Assembly (NCBI GenBank): GCA_012932865.1
Contig: SAXG01000019.1
Location: forward strand, 124,001-188,000
Source: Amylostereum areolatum
Taxonomy: Eukaryota; Basidiomycota; Agaricomycetes; Russulales; Stereaceae
Direction of reading: 5' to 3'
Length of the DNA: 64,000 bases
Both the position numbers and the translations under genes were made by a program. Numbering within the stretch: the stretch's first letter is position 1; every line of letters starts with the position of its first letter. Below, in pieces: positions 1 through 10,382 of this stretch. The notes under the pieces were generated by a model that worked only from the letters and a program-made list of their open reading frames with translations, ran no database searches and was not told the DNA's origin.

Positions 1-1004
1 TCGCTCATTCCATAATTTGTGCATAGAGTGTAGTATTAATCCCGTCGCATTGCTCTCGTTTGTACATACGCATGTTTTTGAGCTGGGAAGGCTATCTTTT
101 AGTCAAGTACTGAGTGTTGAACGTTGAACGTTGACCGTTCGGAACGTGTTGGCTTTGTTCGGTTGCTCCTTGTAAAAGATGATCGTAATTTTGACTAGTC
201 ATCACCACGGGTACAGCCGGCCCGCTGAGTACGGGATCTGGGGTACCCGCTACCCGCACCATCGCGCGGGCGTGGTTGGGATGAGGCCAACCGTGGTCCG
301 TCAATGACAAAACGAGGGCGGCGCGACTCATCCAAGTGTCATCGATTCGCCCCGCCTCTCTCTTTCCGTTGTTCTATTGATCATCATATCCCATTCTGCA
401 CTGGATGGAACGGATCATGTACCCAAAATACGTACAAACGAACCGAACCTGCCACAGGCTGCATCACGGTTAAGGTGGCAGATCCCACCCATTCGGTGAG
501 TTACTCCTTCAATGCAGTCTAACCTCTGAGTCGATGTTCAGGTTCTTCAAGTTGACGCGATTCCAGCTGATTGCAAGATGCATATTGTTGGGATCTATAA
601 AAGGGGGGTGCTGTCGCGTTCTCTCTTTTCCTCGACCGCTCGCCGCTATCCAGTCGTGGCAAGCAAATATCCGTGGTGAGCCGTAGCGAAACACCGGCAA
701 CTCGACATGTCAGCGCGATCGTGGCAGGTGGAACTGCAACTTTGATGTAATCTCCTTTGAGTCGGTTCGTATCCAGGAATGTCACTGAACAACATCAAAA
801 AAATTGTAGCCCAGGTTGTTCGTCAGAGCGAGCGCGCTTTCGGATGGAAGTCGGGGTGTTGGATTCATTGCCTCAGCGATTGAGCGTCATGCTGCAGGGC
901 AACAGGCTTTCTGCATCCCTACTCTGGAGAGCACGCTCTGATATATACGCCTTCCAAGAATCGTCAGCATGGCGCCTGACCATGTGCTATGATGACTGTA
1001 TCCC
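1..1004. other. Non-coding left edge
   Basis: I see no coding region that can be supported here. A TATA-like box (TATAAAAG) lies at 596-603 but no recognisable gene follows it closely. Bases about 816-855 resemble 35911-35950, which lies at a similar distance upstream of the second DUF6534 gene, so the duplication that made the two genes probably included upstream DNA. Confidence 0.5.
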
Positions 1005-1012
1005 TATATATG
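1005..1012 (+). promoter_or_regulatory. Probable TATA box of first DUF6534 gene
   Basis: TATATATG about 105 nt before the ATG at 1112. The paralogous gene has TATATAC at 36868, also about 105 nt before its ATG, and this shared spacing supports the call. Confidence 0.4.
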
Positions 1013-1111
1013 TTCAGCATCTTGCATGGTAGCCTTTAGATCGAGGGCCTCTCTACTTTTCTCATTCACCGGGCCAGTTCCTCTTTCACCCATAAGGTAT
1101 TGCGAACACCA

Positions 1112-3297
1112 ATGGCCGCTCAGGCTCTCAACATAAACCTCGTCCCTACCTTTGGTGCCTTGTTGATCGGAGATCTCGTCTCCACAGCGTGAGCTCTCGT
1201 TCTCCGTCCTCAACCTGACTCTTTCACTGACGGCATCTTATATCAAATAAATGCTGCCGAAAGTATGTACGGTCTGGCGACTGGTCAGGTTCTGTTTTAC
1301 TTCCAGGGGAGAGGAGGCTCGGATAAGCTGCTCATCAAGTTATTTGTGGGTGGCCTTTCACTAGTCACTCCTCGCGCGGTGTCGTCTGATGACTTGCTGC
1401 AGGTGCTCTTCGTCTGGTAGGAATACGGTACCTCTAAGCATCTTTGGAGTCGACTCATCCACACCTTCTCCGTCCTATCAGGGTGCTGGAAACGATCCAC
1501 GCCTTTCTCGTCGGCACGTTTCTATTCAAGTCGCTCATCCGCGATGACGGAAACTTTGTTGCGATCCTTGTAACGAGAGCGTGAGTACACATTCGCCCTT
1601 TGAACGTGTGTGTCCTGTGTCTTATCTCTCCATCAGTTCTGACGACGTGAGTCCATACCCGAACCATCTGATGATCCATGGTGAATTACCGCTAATGGGA
1701 GACTGCACAGATTACAGCGGGGTTTACGGTGAGTACTAGTAGTGCATTCACCTGTCAACGTTCAACGTCTGACCCAGCGTAGCCATGACACTAAACTGTC
1801 GAACTTATAGGCCCTGATCATCTTTTCGGTGCACTTGTGCGTTCTTTATCTTGGACGATCCTTTCCCCTCTAAGAGACTCCTGACATTGACTAGGTTCTA
1901 TGCGCGCCGCTTGTGGATCTGTGAGCTAACGATTACTTTATCGAGTATCATTTATTCATAACGCGACCTCTGCAGTGAGCGACAAAAATGCTATCCTCGT
2001 CTCGGTCGTTGTAAGCGTGTTTATATCCCCGGAGGCGCAGAAAACAGCTTACTCGGTTTCTAGGTCATTCTGGCCGTGTTGACCTTTGGTCGGTGTTTCC
2101 GACTCAGGCTCTCCTTTCGTTTTTCTTTCTGTCAGCTAACACAAACTGAACATCAAGGATTTGAAATGTGTGCGTAGCACGGCAAGATGCACCGTTACTT
2201 ACATCAAGCGCGCTGACGAGGCCAACAATAATATAGCTATTATGATTATAGGGTGAGTGTCCGACACCGAGCCATGCATGGGTCGTCCTCAGGCCTCAGG
2301 CCTCAGCGACCCTTATCCGATTTACCCGTGCTGAACCTTCTCCAGCCTCAGACACCGTGCATTCTCCGGATTCCATGCTCAAGGCGCTGTACTGAGTGTA
2401 ATGATGAATTCCATGCCACTGTTCGAAACGTACTACATGCTGATGTTCGTCGTGCAGCCCTACTTCATGGCCGCCTTGACTCTGGCACCCGCAACCGACA
2501 TCGTCATCGCCGTCTCCATGTTCATTATTATGAACAGGAAACGTTCTGGGTATCGGAGGTCCGTCATCCGTCTGACTCCTTAGCTCTCGTGCAGTAAGAA
2601 ATGTATGCTTACACATTAGTATGAATCTAGCACCGACACCTTGATCAACAAGATCATTTTATACACAATTGCGACGGGGGCCGTTACGAGGTAGGTAAGT
2701 GTCCTCCGTTTGTTGTGTCCCATGCTTACTCGGGATATCACAGCGTGTGTGACGTTATCATTCTCATCTGTGTACGTCGCATTCGACTTGCAGATACGAG
2801 ATAATACGTGACCCACAATGGCTGCTTTAGTACCTGGCCATGCCGGACAACTTGGCGTACCTGGCCATTTTCAAGTTCATCCACAACTGTGCGTCATTTC
2901 TACTCAGCGCCTGACGCAGCCCTCCTGATCGGTGACTCCGTCCGAAAACAGTGTATGCCAGCTCGCTCCTCGTCATGTCCGTTCGCAGCTTCCCGTTTTT
3001 AATTTGACGACGGCCGGGTGACCATTGCACCTGATCCCAGGCTTAATGCGCGCAACTTCTTTAACCACCGCCCCGGCCACTTGAACAACATCGCCGCCAC
3101 GAGCCTCGCGCTTACGGACTTCCCAACCGCGTCCGCAGGTTCTCCGACAAAGTCACACGAAGCAGCTTCGAAGGTGCGTACTGAAGCCCTTCGTCTACCA
3201 GCGACGAGATAGATAACGTATGGCTCAGCTCGTGTTTGCGCAATCGCGGGAGCAAGTATCCATTATGAATGTGAGTAGTAAGGGTAGAGATGTCTAA
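1112..3297 (+). CDS. DUF6534-family multi-pass membrane protein, copy 1
   Basis: Basidiomycete-specific integral membrane protein of unknown function with a probable seven-helix topology. The ATG begins MAAQALNINLVP and runs into the family's GALLIGDLVS opening. Spliced segments then give YGLATGQVLFYF, VLETIHAFLVG, FYARRLWI, a PYFMAAL...DIVIA segment, STDTLINKI, YLAMPDNLAYL and LYASSLLVMLNAR, in the family order. About 20 very short exons are needed, split at the same places as in the paralog at 36972. Introns are GT-AG except the last: its acceptor reads CGG where the paralog has CAG (near 3249). The protein may therefore read through and stop at 3212, or it may lack the paralog-like tail ending at 3297. 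No ligand or reaction can be assigned. The family call is firm; individual splice sites are inferred. Confidence 0.75.
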
Positions 3298-3445
3298 GCG
3301 TTGTTGGTGCAAAAAGGGCGGATGCTATCAAATAATGGATGACGGAAATCTGGGAGAAGGATAGCACTTCTTGGTATGTTATCGTGGTTAGATAAAACTA
3401 GGTAGTAGGCTCTGCGTGCGTTCCACAAGCCCTCAAAATGTCAGA

Positions 3446-5956
3446 TCATCTCCGGACGGGTTTGACGAGCAAGGGCATGTTATCCTTCGGCTCTGCGCAC
3501 GACACCTCGGTGTTAGAAAAGGCGGGGCGCTCGTCCCAACTTAAAGAGATAAAGCGCACTCATCGTGATCGCCGCCGTCGCGTTGGCCGTCTGCCCCTCG
3601 TATGCGGGCAAGAACTCGAAGTTCGCGACAAGGGTCCTGTCCGTACCCCGTTAGTACATTCTCGCAATGAGATAAAGGGCGTTGGAATATACGCACGCGA
3701 GCACGACCCGCATCTCCGCGAGCGCCATCTCCTTCCCAATGCACATCCTCGGGCCCGCACCGAACGTCATCAGGCCGAACGTCGCGGTGGCCTCCTTCGA
3801 GAGGGATGTCCAGCGCGCAGGCCGGAACGCCGCCGCGTCCGCGCCCCAGATGTCCTCGCGCATATTCATGGCGCGTACCTACTCCGTCGCGCGGAGGTGA
3901 GCTCGGGATGGAAGACGGAGGAGCGAATGGACGACGTACAGGGATGTTGAGCAGGGTTCCTTTGGGGATGGGCACGCCGTCCACGACGGCGGTGGCGGTG
4001 GCTTGACGGAGGAGGGCGGGGACGGGCGGGAAGAGGCGCAGGCCCTCCATCCTACATAAGTTATACCAAGCGCTTTCCAGCGATCGTCATCGAAGAGGAG
4101 GAATGAAGTGATACGTACACGACGTTGTCGAGCATCCTCAGGTCCTTCACTTGTTGGTAGGTCGGCCGGGAGGTGGTGGTGGCGAAGACGGGTGCGACGT
4201 GGGCGCGAAGCTCGGCTTGGATCGACGGATGCGAGGCGAGGAGCCAGAGGAGCTGCAGGGAGGAAGCGGCGAGTGAGATGGATGGGATTCGGGCGGTGGG
4301 CGGTGGTGAGTACGTACCCATGCGAGACCCGACGCGGACGATTCGTGTCCTGCACCGATGAAGGTTTGCTACCGCACGGGATCGTCAGCTGGCCTGCGCC
4401 CGACCTGCCACATTCCTGAGCACCCACGATATGCTCGGTCAGCGCCTCATCGCTCATGGTGTATCCTGACTTGGACCCCTCGGCCGCTTTCCGCGTCTTC
4501 AGCAGCAGGCTCACAATGTCCTTTTTCGTCTCCGAGTCCGCCGCGTCTTCTTTGAGCTTCGCATGGAGGATCTGGCGGGAGATGCGGCGGGAATTGTGGA
4601 GGAAGTTGACGAATATGTTCAAGGGCTCTGTTCAACGCATGCGTGAGCGTATGAAGGAGAGGGGGGAGGACGTTGAAGGCGAACCGGTGGCTGCTGCGAG
4701 CTTGAATACGTGCTGGAGTTTGTATCCGAATTTCGACTTGAGAATGGGAGATACGCCTGGAATGCTGAGGACGAAAGAAAGGAGGGCGAGTGTTTCGGCT
4801 GGAGGGGCTGCGGTCAGGCGCGGAACGATTCGTGTGGACGAATGGCAAGTACGGACTGGATTGGATGGGGAGGAGGTCGTTCCAAACCTTCGCGAGCTCG
4901 CTGTCGGGGTCCGGAAGGGAATGGTACGGGTATCCGAGCACGGTGTCGCAGACGATGTCCAGCGTGGCTCTGGCAACTGTGCGGTAGCGGCGCAGCGGTC
5001 AACCTCTACCCCGCTGAGTTGCGCAAAGGGAAGAAGACTCACCCCATTCGTACATGTGCAGGACGGTCCCGTCCGACGCCCTTCCCTCTAAGCAAGCATT
5101 CATGCGTTCGACAAGCCTTCCCAAGACGAGCTTGAGCACAGGACATCCGAAAGACACCGACTGAACGAAAGTGCACTCACACCTCCGTTGTATCGAAGTA
5201 CATCTCCATCTCTATAACATTGAGTCCCGATGAGCACACCGAACGGCAGAGCACGGAGAAGGGCCGACGGCGGATTACTCACGCGCGACGATGTTCGACG
5301 TGGAGAACACCGGATTGATCGCCTTCCGCATCTGTGCGTGTTCAGCCCCGTGTGCCGTGAAGAGGCCGTAGCCCGCCACGAGCCCCAGAAGCTCCATCAT
5401 GAACGGCGGCTTCACATATGTCCAAGTAAGCCTTTGCGCAACTCGCACGGAAGACTCGACGACAGAGGCGCACTTTGGGATATGTTTCGACATCCGCGAT
5501 GAACACTCTGTGGAGCGCCTCGGGCTTCATGAGCACGAGCCCTTCGACCCCGAGCGGGCCCGCGAACCGCACGACGGGCCCGTACTTGCGCGCCCATTTG
5601 AGCTGTGCGAGTCCTGGTTCAGAATTGACGAAGGCGGGGGTGTGACCGAGGAGTGCCGAGCGCAGGGGAAGGGGCGGACCCGGGAAAGAGCGTAACGGGG
5701 AGAAGAAGCGTGGGTAGAGTATGGCTTTGTAGGCGACGTATGCGGTTATAAACGCTGTGAGGAGAAGGAGAAGGGAGTCAAGATAAAGATAAAGGGAAGG
5801 AAAAAAGGGAGGGGGGGCTTGCCTAGGAGAGTGAGCACGATGCGAATCATCGTGGGCGCGAAGAGCTGTAGGCGTTATTCTGAATCGAGGTGGTGCTAAA
5901 GTACTAGAAGTTAGCGTCACAACACCACGCCCGAAGGAAGGGAGCCTGGACAACAT
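3446..5956 (-). CDS. Cytochrome P450 monooxygenase 1
   Basis: Haem-thiolate monooxygenase, probably ER-anchored: a hydrophobic N-terminal helix (LLLLLTAFITAYVAY) is followed by a proline-rich hinge. Further landmarks are GLVAGYGLFTAHG after the first intron (5410-5473), an I-helix GHESSASG near 4340, ExxR in EGLRLFPPVP near 4040, the FRPARW segment, and the haem loop FGAGPRMCIG at about 3736-3765. An unspliced reading stops at 3513, but a short intron there restores a normal P450 tail (ITMKPKDNMPLL) ending at 3446. I count about 11 exons. The part just before the I-helix (near 4400-4440) is not cleanly resolved. The start at 5956 is the only ATG in frame but gives an unusually long leader, so the 5' end is uncertain. 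It resembles basidiomycete P450s of broad xenobiotic or terpenoid metabolism; the substrate is unknown. Confidence 0.8.
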
Positions 5957-6371
5957 CTAGTCTTGAGTTAGCAACAGAACGTATTGGTCGAAGGACATCA
6001 CATCTTGACTTTTCCCATTCAATCCAACTACCCCTATATTTGTTCATGGAGCATGAAAGATTTCGTACTCGCGGGCGCCGCAGAAGCAAGGCAAGTTTAC
6101 ATTGTACGCGCCCTGGACTGATCAACCGCATCGTCACACCACCCCGCACTCTCTCACAGACAAGCCTTTGAACCTGGCTTCTAAGTATCCATAGCAAGAA
6201 AGGGGCACACACAATGAATATCTTACAATGCAAACAGAAAGAAGGAAGCTTTCCGCCTGATCAACGTCAACGTTCAACGCCCAACCTAACAAAAGGAAGA
6301 CCGTCCGTCTCCACTCCAGACTCATCATCATCTGATGAGTCCATACTTCAGTTCTCATGCGCCCAGGTGGA
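5957..6371. other. Intergenic between the two P450 genes
   Basis: The 3' end of P450 2 lies next to the 5' end of P450 1, both on the minus strand. The promoter of P450 1 should lie here. I see no separate gene. Confidence 0.5.
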
Positions 6372-8586
6372 TTAGTGGTGCTGGGACGCGCCGGCCAGGA
6401 GGTCGGGAGCCGATGGAAACCGCGGCGTGATCGCGTAGGAGAACTTGGACGGCAGGCTGATAACCCCCAAAGACGAAACCAAACAACGGTGCATGCCCAC
6501 GTCAATTACCCGCATCTGCGTTCGAAGAAAAGCACGGGAAAACTCGCCTGACAAGCCCGGAACTCCATGTGATCTTCTCGTCGCCCGTCCCGTCTGGCTG
6601 GGTAATGTTCAGCATGTGAAGGGCCAGCACAACCGTCAGCCACAGCGAGTCGTCCGCGAAGAAACGGCCAGGGCATATCCTGTCGATAAAAGAGCGATGC
6701 GTGAGTGCGATGTTGCTTACAGAGGCAGGCGAGATGCTGCGCACCTTCGCCCAAAGCCAAACGCAATGCGAGCAGGGTCAGGTTCAGGCCCGACACCGTC
6801 AGAGGGAAGGAAGCGTTCCGGTATGAACTCTTGGGGCGTTTTGTAGGCGGCTTCGTCATGAAGCATCGCACTGGTAGGAGGGTCAGCATGGGCGGGTTGC
6901 CTGATGTGAAGAGGGACCACACACGTACGAGATGTTTGCGACGACAGTCGTGCCCTTAGGTATGAACGCATCACGATATTCATCGTCCTCCATACTCGCG
7001 TGCGGCACACCTGGACAGTAAACGTTATGAGAAGGGTTCAGCGTTATTCGGGGGCGCAATGAACCAACCCAAGGGAGAGACCGCCTTCCAGCGCAAAGTC
7101 TCTTTTACGATGCAGTTGATGTAAGGTAGCTGCTCCCGGTCTTCGAAGGTGGGCAGGCGGATCGCGTCCAATGACGTCGTCGAGTTCTTGTTGTGCACGG
7201 CGTTGGACGTCGGGGTAGAGGGTCATGGCGAGGAAGAAGTTGATCATTGCTGCTGCAGTCTAGAAGGGGTGGTCGGTCACCTCTGAGTGAATGAGGAGAT
7301 GAGGGGCATGCTTACAGTGTCGGCGCCGGCTAGAAGACGGAGAAAAGGTAATGAGTTGGCGAAAAGGCAGGTAGAAGGTGTGCGAATTCCGTCATACCAC
7401 TGTATACGACGGCAGCACAGTCCTTGACAAACTCTTCGAGGTCCATACCTCCCGTCGCCGGCTTCTCCTCGAGCAAAGCGCTCACCATTGACGGTACCGC
7501 GACTCCGGAAGCCTACTCGCCCATATTGAGGAAGGTTCGGACGACCTAGAAGCAACATACGACACGCACCAACTGGTCTTTTACCATCTGGTAAGGCGCT
7601 TCCCGCATGTTGATGGATAGTTGTCGCATGAAGAGGGCGTGCCGCTTGAAGCCTGCGCCGGGAAACCACGTTGGCACGTACTTCACTATATCACTCGTTA
7701 GCTTCGGCACCCGCATGCACGACGCAAGGGAAGGGGGGCCTACGGAAGGGAAGCACGTCGACGATGGCGTTCCCGGGAGTCTTGTCCTCGTTCTCGCGCA
7801 CGGCCTCGGCGATACGAACGTACTTGTCGTCGATAGAGGTTACCCGATGACCGTACGAGACCATCATGATGATCGCCGCGGCCATTCTACGAAGACAGCG
7901 ATGAAAACGGCGTTCAGCGGGGGGAGTGGGGCGCGGGGACGGACTGTTTCAAATGCAGGGCGAGGTCATCCGAGTTGGAGAGCAGGCGGAGGAGAAGGGC
8001 GATGACCTCGCGTTCCATGATGGGTCGGTGGGACGTCGCGACGACGGACGGTTGGAAGTTCTGCTGAACCACGCGACGACCGGCGACGTACACCTTTCCA
8101 TACGACATCACGACCAAGTTCCAGTTGAATTTCATCCTTTCCAGCCAAAAGAGCCGTTAGAGGCGCCACGGTGCAGAATCAGAGAGGACGCACAGCTCCT
8201 TGATCATGACGAAACGCGGGCGATCCGAGTAAACCGCGCTCTTCTTGTCGAGGAGGTCGGTGGCGGCCTTGTACGAGTTTATAACGAGGATGGACGCGCG
8301 CAGAACGCTGAGGTAGACGATGTCGCTGCCTGTGCCGTTCGAGTGCTCGTCAGTGCTCCGCAACTCAAGTCCAAACGAAGTTGCACAACGTGCCATATTT
8401 CTTCCCGAGTTGCTCCCACTGGTCCCATTCGTTCCCTCCAAACGGCAGGTCGTGCAAGTTTCCCACCAGAAATTTGGGGGATGGGCCGGGAGGGTAGGTG
8501 CGTCTCTGCAACCGGCGTCGGGCCCAGAGGAAAATCAAGGTCGTTATGCCGGTGGCGAGGACAGCGTTCAATGCAGAAATGAACAT
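6372..8586 (-). CDS. Cytochrome P450 monooxygenase 2 (OrdA-like), one frame break
   Basis: P450 of the O-methylsterigmatocystin-oxidoreductase-like type abundant in agaricomycetes. The N-terminal anchor MFISALNAVLATGITTLIF is followed by YPPGPSPKFLVGN. Then come YGTDIVYL, RRVVQQNFQ, VLPFLKYVPTWFPG, the I-helix AGADTT near 7325, KETLRW (ExxR) near 7100, PERF, and the haem loop FGFGRRICPGR, which is split by an intron (about 6675-6785). The last intron has a GC donor (AG|GCGAGT), after which the protein ends at 6372. The reading frame breaks once, near 7155-7165: DDVIGRD is in one frame and RLPTFEDREQLPYIN in the next, because of one extra C in a CC run. Everything else is intact, so this is either a sequencing error or a very recent lesion. 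Minus-strand neighbour of P450 1 but not closely related to it. Substrate unknown. Confidence 0.8.
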
Positions 8587-8662
8587 GGCGGAAATGGCAG
8601 AGACAACGATGGTGAGAAGATACGAGAATGTTGGGACATAGTGTAAGTGTAAGGGCGGCTGG

Positions 8663-8668
8663 TATATA
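8663..8668 (-). promoter_or_regulatory. Probable TATA box of P450 2
   Basis: TATATA on the minus strand about 77 nt upstream of the ATG at 8586, a normal spacing for a fungal TATA promoter. Confidence 0.35.
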
Positions 8669-9741
8669 GATAGTGGCGTACTGCGAAACCCTGGCGAAGG
8701 CCGCGAAGCCTGGAAGGGACCAGTGGCAATAACCTGCGAGGATATGGTGCGATAAGTAATATCCTAGTATATACTTTATCGAAATAAGGCAACTTACATA
8801 AGTACACAGCCAGTCAGGTTCCGTAAGAAATTCGTCCAAATCCTGCTCATAGGAATTTCTTAGCTCGCTCGTATGGAATTACCACTTGCCGCGCCTTAGA
8901 AGCTTGAGACATCAGCTGTTTCGTATGAATTTCTTACTGTCGGGGGGGGGGGGGGGGGCGTGCCTGTCCCATCACGCTCCGCTGATCTCTCGGTTGGCCA
9001 ATCACCACCGTCATTCTTACCCCCATTTTCCCTCCAGATCCCCCCATTCCTTCCTCAGCTCAGCACTTATGAATATAGGAGCATGGGATGCAAAAACATT
9101 GTATTCACACTATTAAAACATGTACTCTATCACACTACGAACCTAGACATTGTTCAACCCACTTTGACACGTCCGTGAATCTACAACAATTGTGAGTAAG
9201 ATGATGCCACAAACAACGGTGGTGGACATACCAATATTAACTGCCGACATGATGAGGGACATCTGCACACACATTAAGCTTATGAGGCAGTAACAGTAAC
9301 AATGGAATGACACGTACCAGCAGACAGCTCAGCCCAGCATGCTTGTCATCGTGTGCCTGCGCCACCGTGAACAACACGAGTGAGGCAGTATAGATAAGCA
9401 CGCACCTGAAGGGCAACATATAGCAGCTTTGCGGTGGAGGACGGGGAAGACGGTTGCCGAGACATGAAAGACTTGTGCAACGGAGCCTTGAGGAACTTGG
9501 GAGAGAAGATGGGGGAAAGGGAGACGGAGAGACGAAGGAGTGATTTTCACGAAGTCGAACTTTTCTGTTGATCGTCACGTGCGTCTGTTGGGTTCCCACG
9601 GCTATGGGAACCATGCGGTTTGGGCGCGATAACAGCACGGAAGGCGGCAAGAGAGGGGATGTATTTCTTACGAACATCGTTTGCACGAATTTCTTAGGAA
9701 GAGAACAGACTGACGGAGAATACCTGCTGCGGACCCCTGGA
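8669..9741. other. Non-coding, repeat-like DNA
   Basis: No gene is supported. The short motif GAATTTCTTA or its complement recurs at about 8825, 8852, 8930, 9686 and 9748, suggesting remnants of mobile DNA termini. A run of 17 G lies at 8942-8958. The long minus-strand open frame at 9237-9833 has no family-like content. Confidence 0.45.
8942..8958. repeat. Poly-G tract, 17 nt
   Basis: An uninterrupted run of 17 G on the plus strand in non-coding DNA. Its length may vary between reads. Confidence 0.9.
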
Positions 9742-10382
9742 TGTACAAATTTCTTAAGAAGATATAGCACAATCTTACGAATCACGAGTAAGAAGTTCCT
9801 ATCATTTGTTACAACTTGTCCAAGGTACTTCATTTTCCATTGCCTTGTTAGGAAGGACGTCGCTAAACGACGGATTACGACTGTGCCCCAGTTCGTAACC
9901 GTCTCAACGACACGACGACGACAGTGCCACAGATCGTCACCGTCCCAACGACAGTGCCACAGATCGTCACCGTCTCAACGGCACAGCCGCGACGGTGCCA
10001 CAGTCTCATCCCCGTAGATACTTGATGTGACCGTCGCTCAATGTACATATATTTACTCGACCTCCTTTCTTATAAAAGGAGGCTCATCGAACGAGCCATT
10101 CCTCAGCTCGTTCTCTTTGCAAATACAGGACTGTTCTTAATAGAACCTCCTCTTAAAGTATTAAAGAGAATCCTAAGCCAACTAAGTTGATAGACTCGCC
10201 TAAGTCTTCTGCGAAGACTTACTGCTTCGTCTATTGACCTTCACCTTCGTATAACCGAGACGTCTGGATCACCTGATCCCACCTCTCACGCGTAAGAGTA
10301 CTGTAGCCTGAGCCGCTTGTCACGTGATAAGGACCGTCCTTAACACTAGAACGAGCTCTCCTCTACACTAGCTCACCCTACA
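9742..10382 (+). repeat. Putative 5' LTR of gypsy element 1
   Basis: Begins TGTA and ends TACA (short inverted termini), contains a TATA box (TTATAAAAGG near 10069) and lies directly before a gag reading frame. It is followed by TTTGGCGC, which could be part of a primer-binding site. No second copy is present in the window, so the left boundary is a guess; the right boundary at 10382 is better supported. Confidence 0.35.
9921..9980. repeat. 30-bp direct repeat, two copies
   Basis: Two adjacent 30-bp units (9921-9950 and 9951-9980) beginning ACAGTGCCACAGATCG and differing by a single C/T. Degenerate pieces of the unit extend to about 10010. They lie inside the putative LTR. Confidence 0.8.

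Noticed and set aside
3513..3515. TAA as the end of P450 1
   Set aside because: A short intron with good donor, branch and acceptor removes it and restores the usual P450 C-terminus ending at 3446.
7500..7540. Apparent in-frame TAG in P450 2 (GGCGAGTAG on the minus strand)
   Set aside because: It is the acceptor of a 57-nt intron; splicing joins KDQL to ASGVAVPSMVS in frame.
9237..9833. 198-codon minus-strand ORF
   Set aside because: Composition is Ser/Pro/Leu-rich without any domain, it overlaps repeat-like DNA with recurring AATTTCTTA motifs, and no promoter or splice logic supports it.
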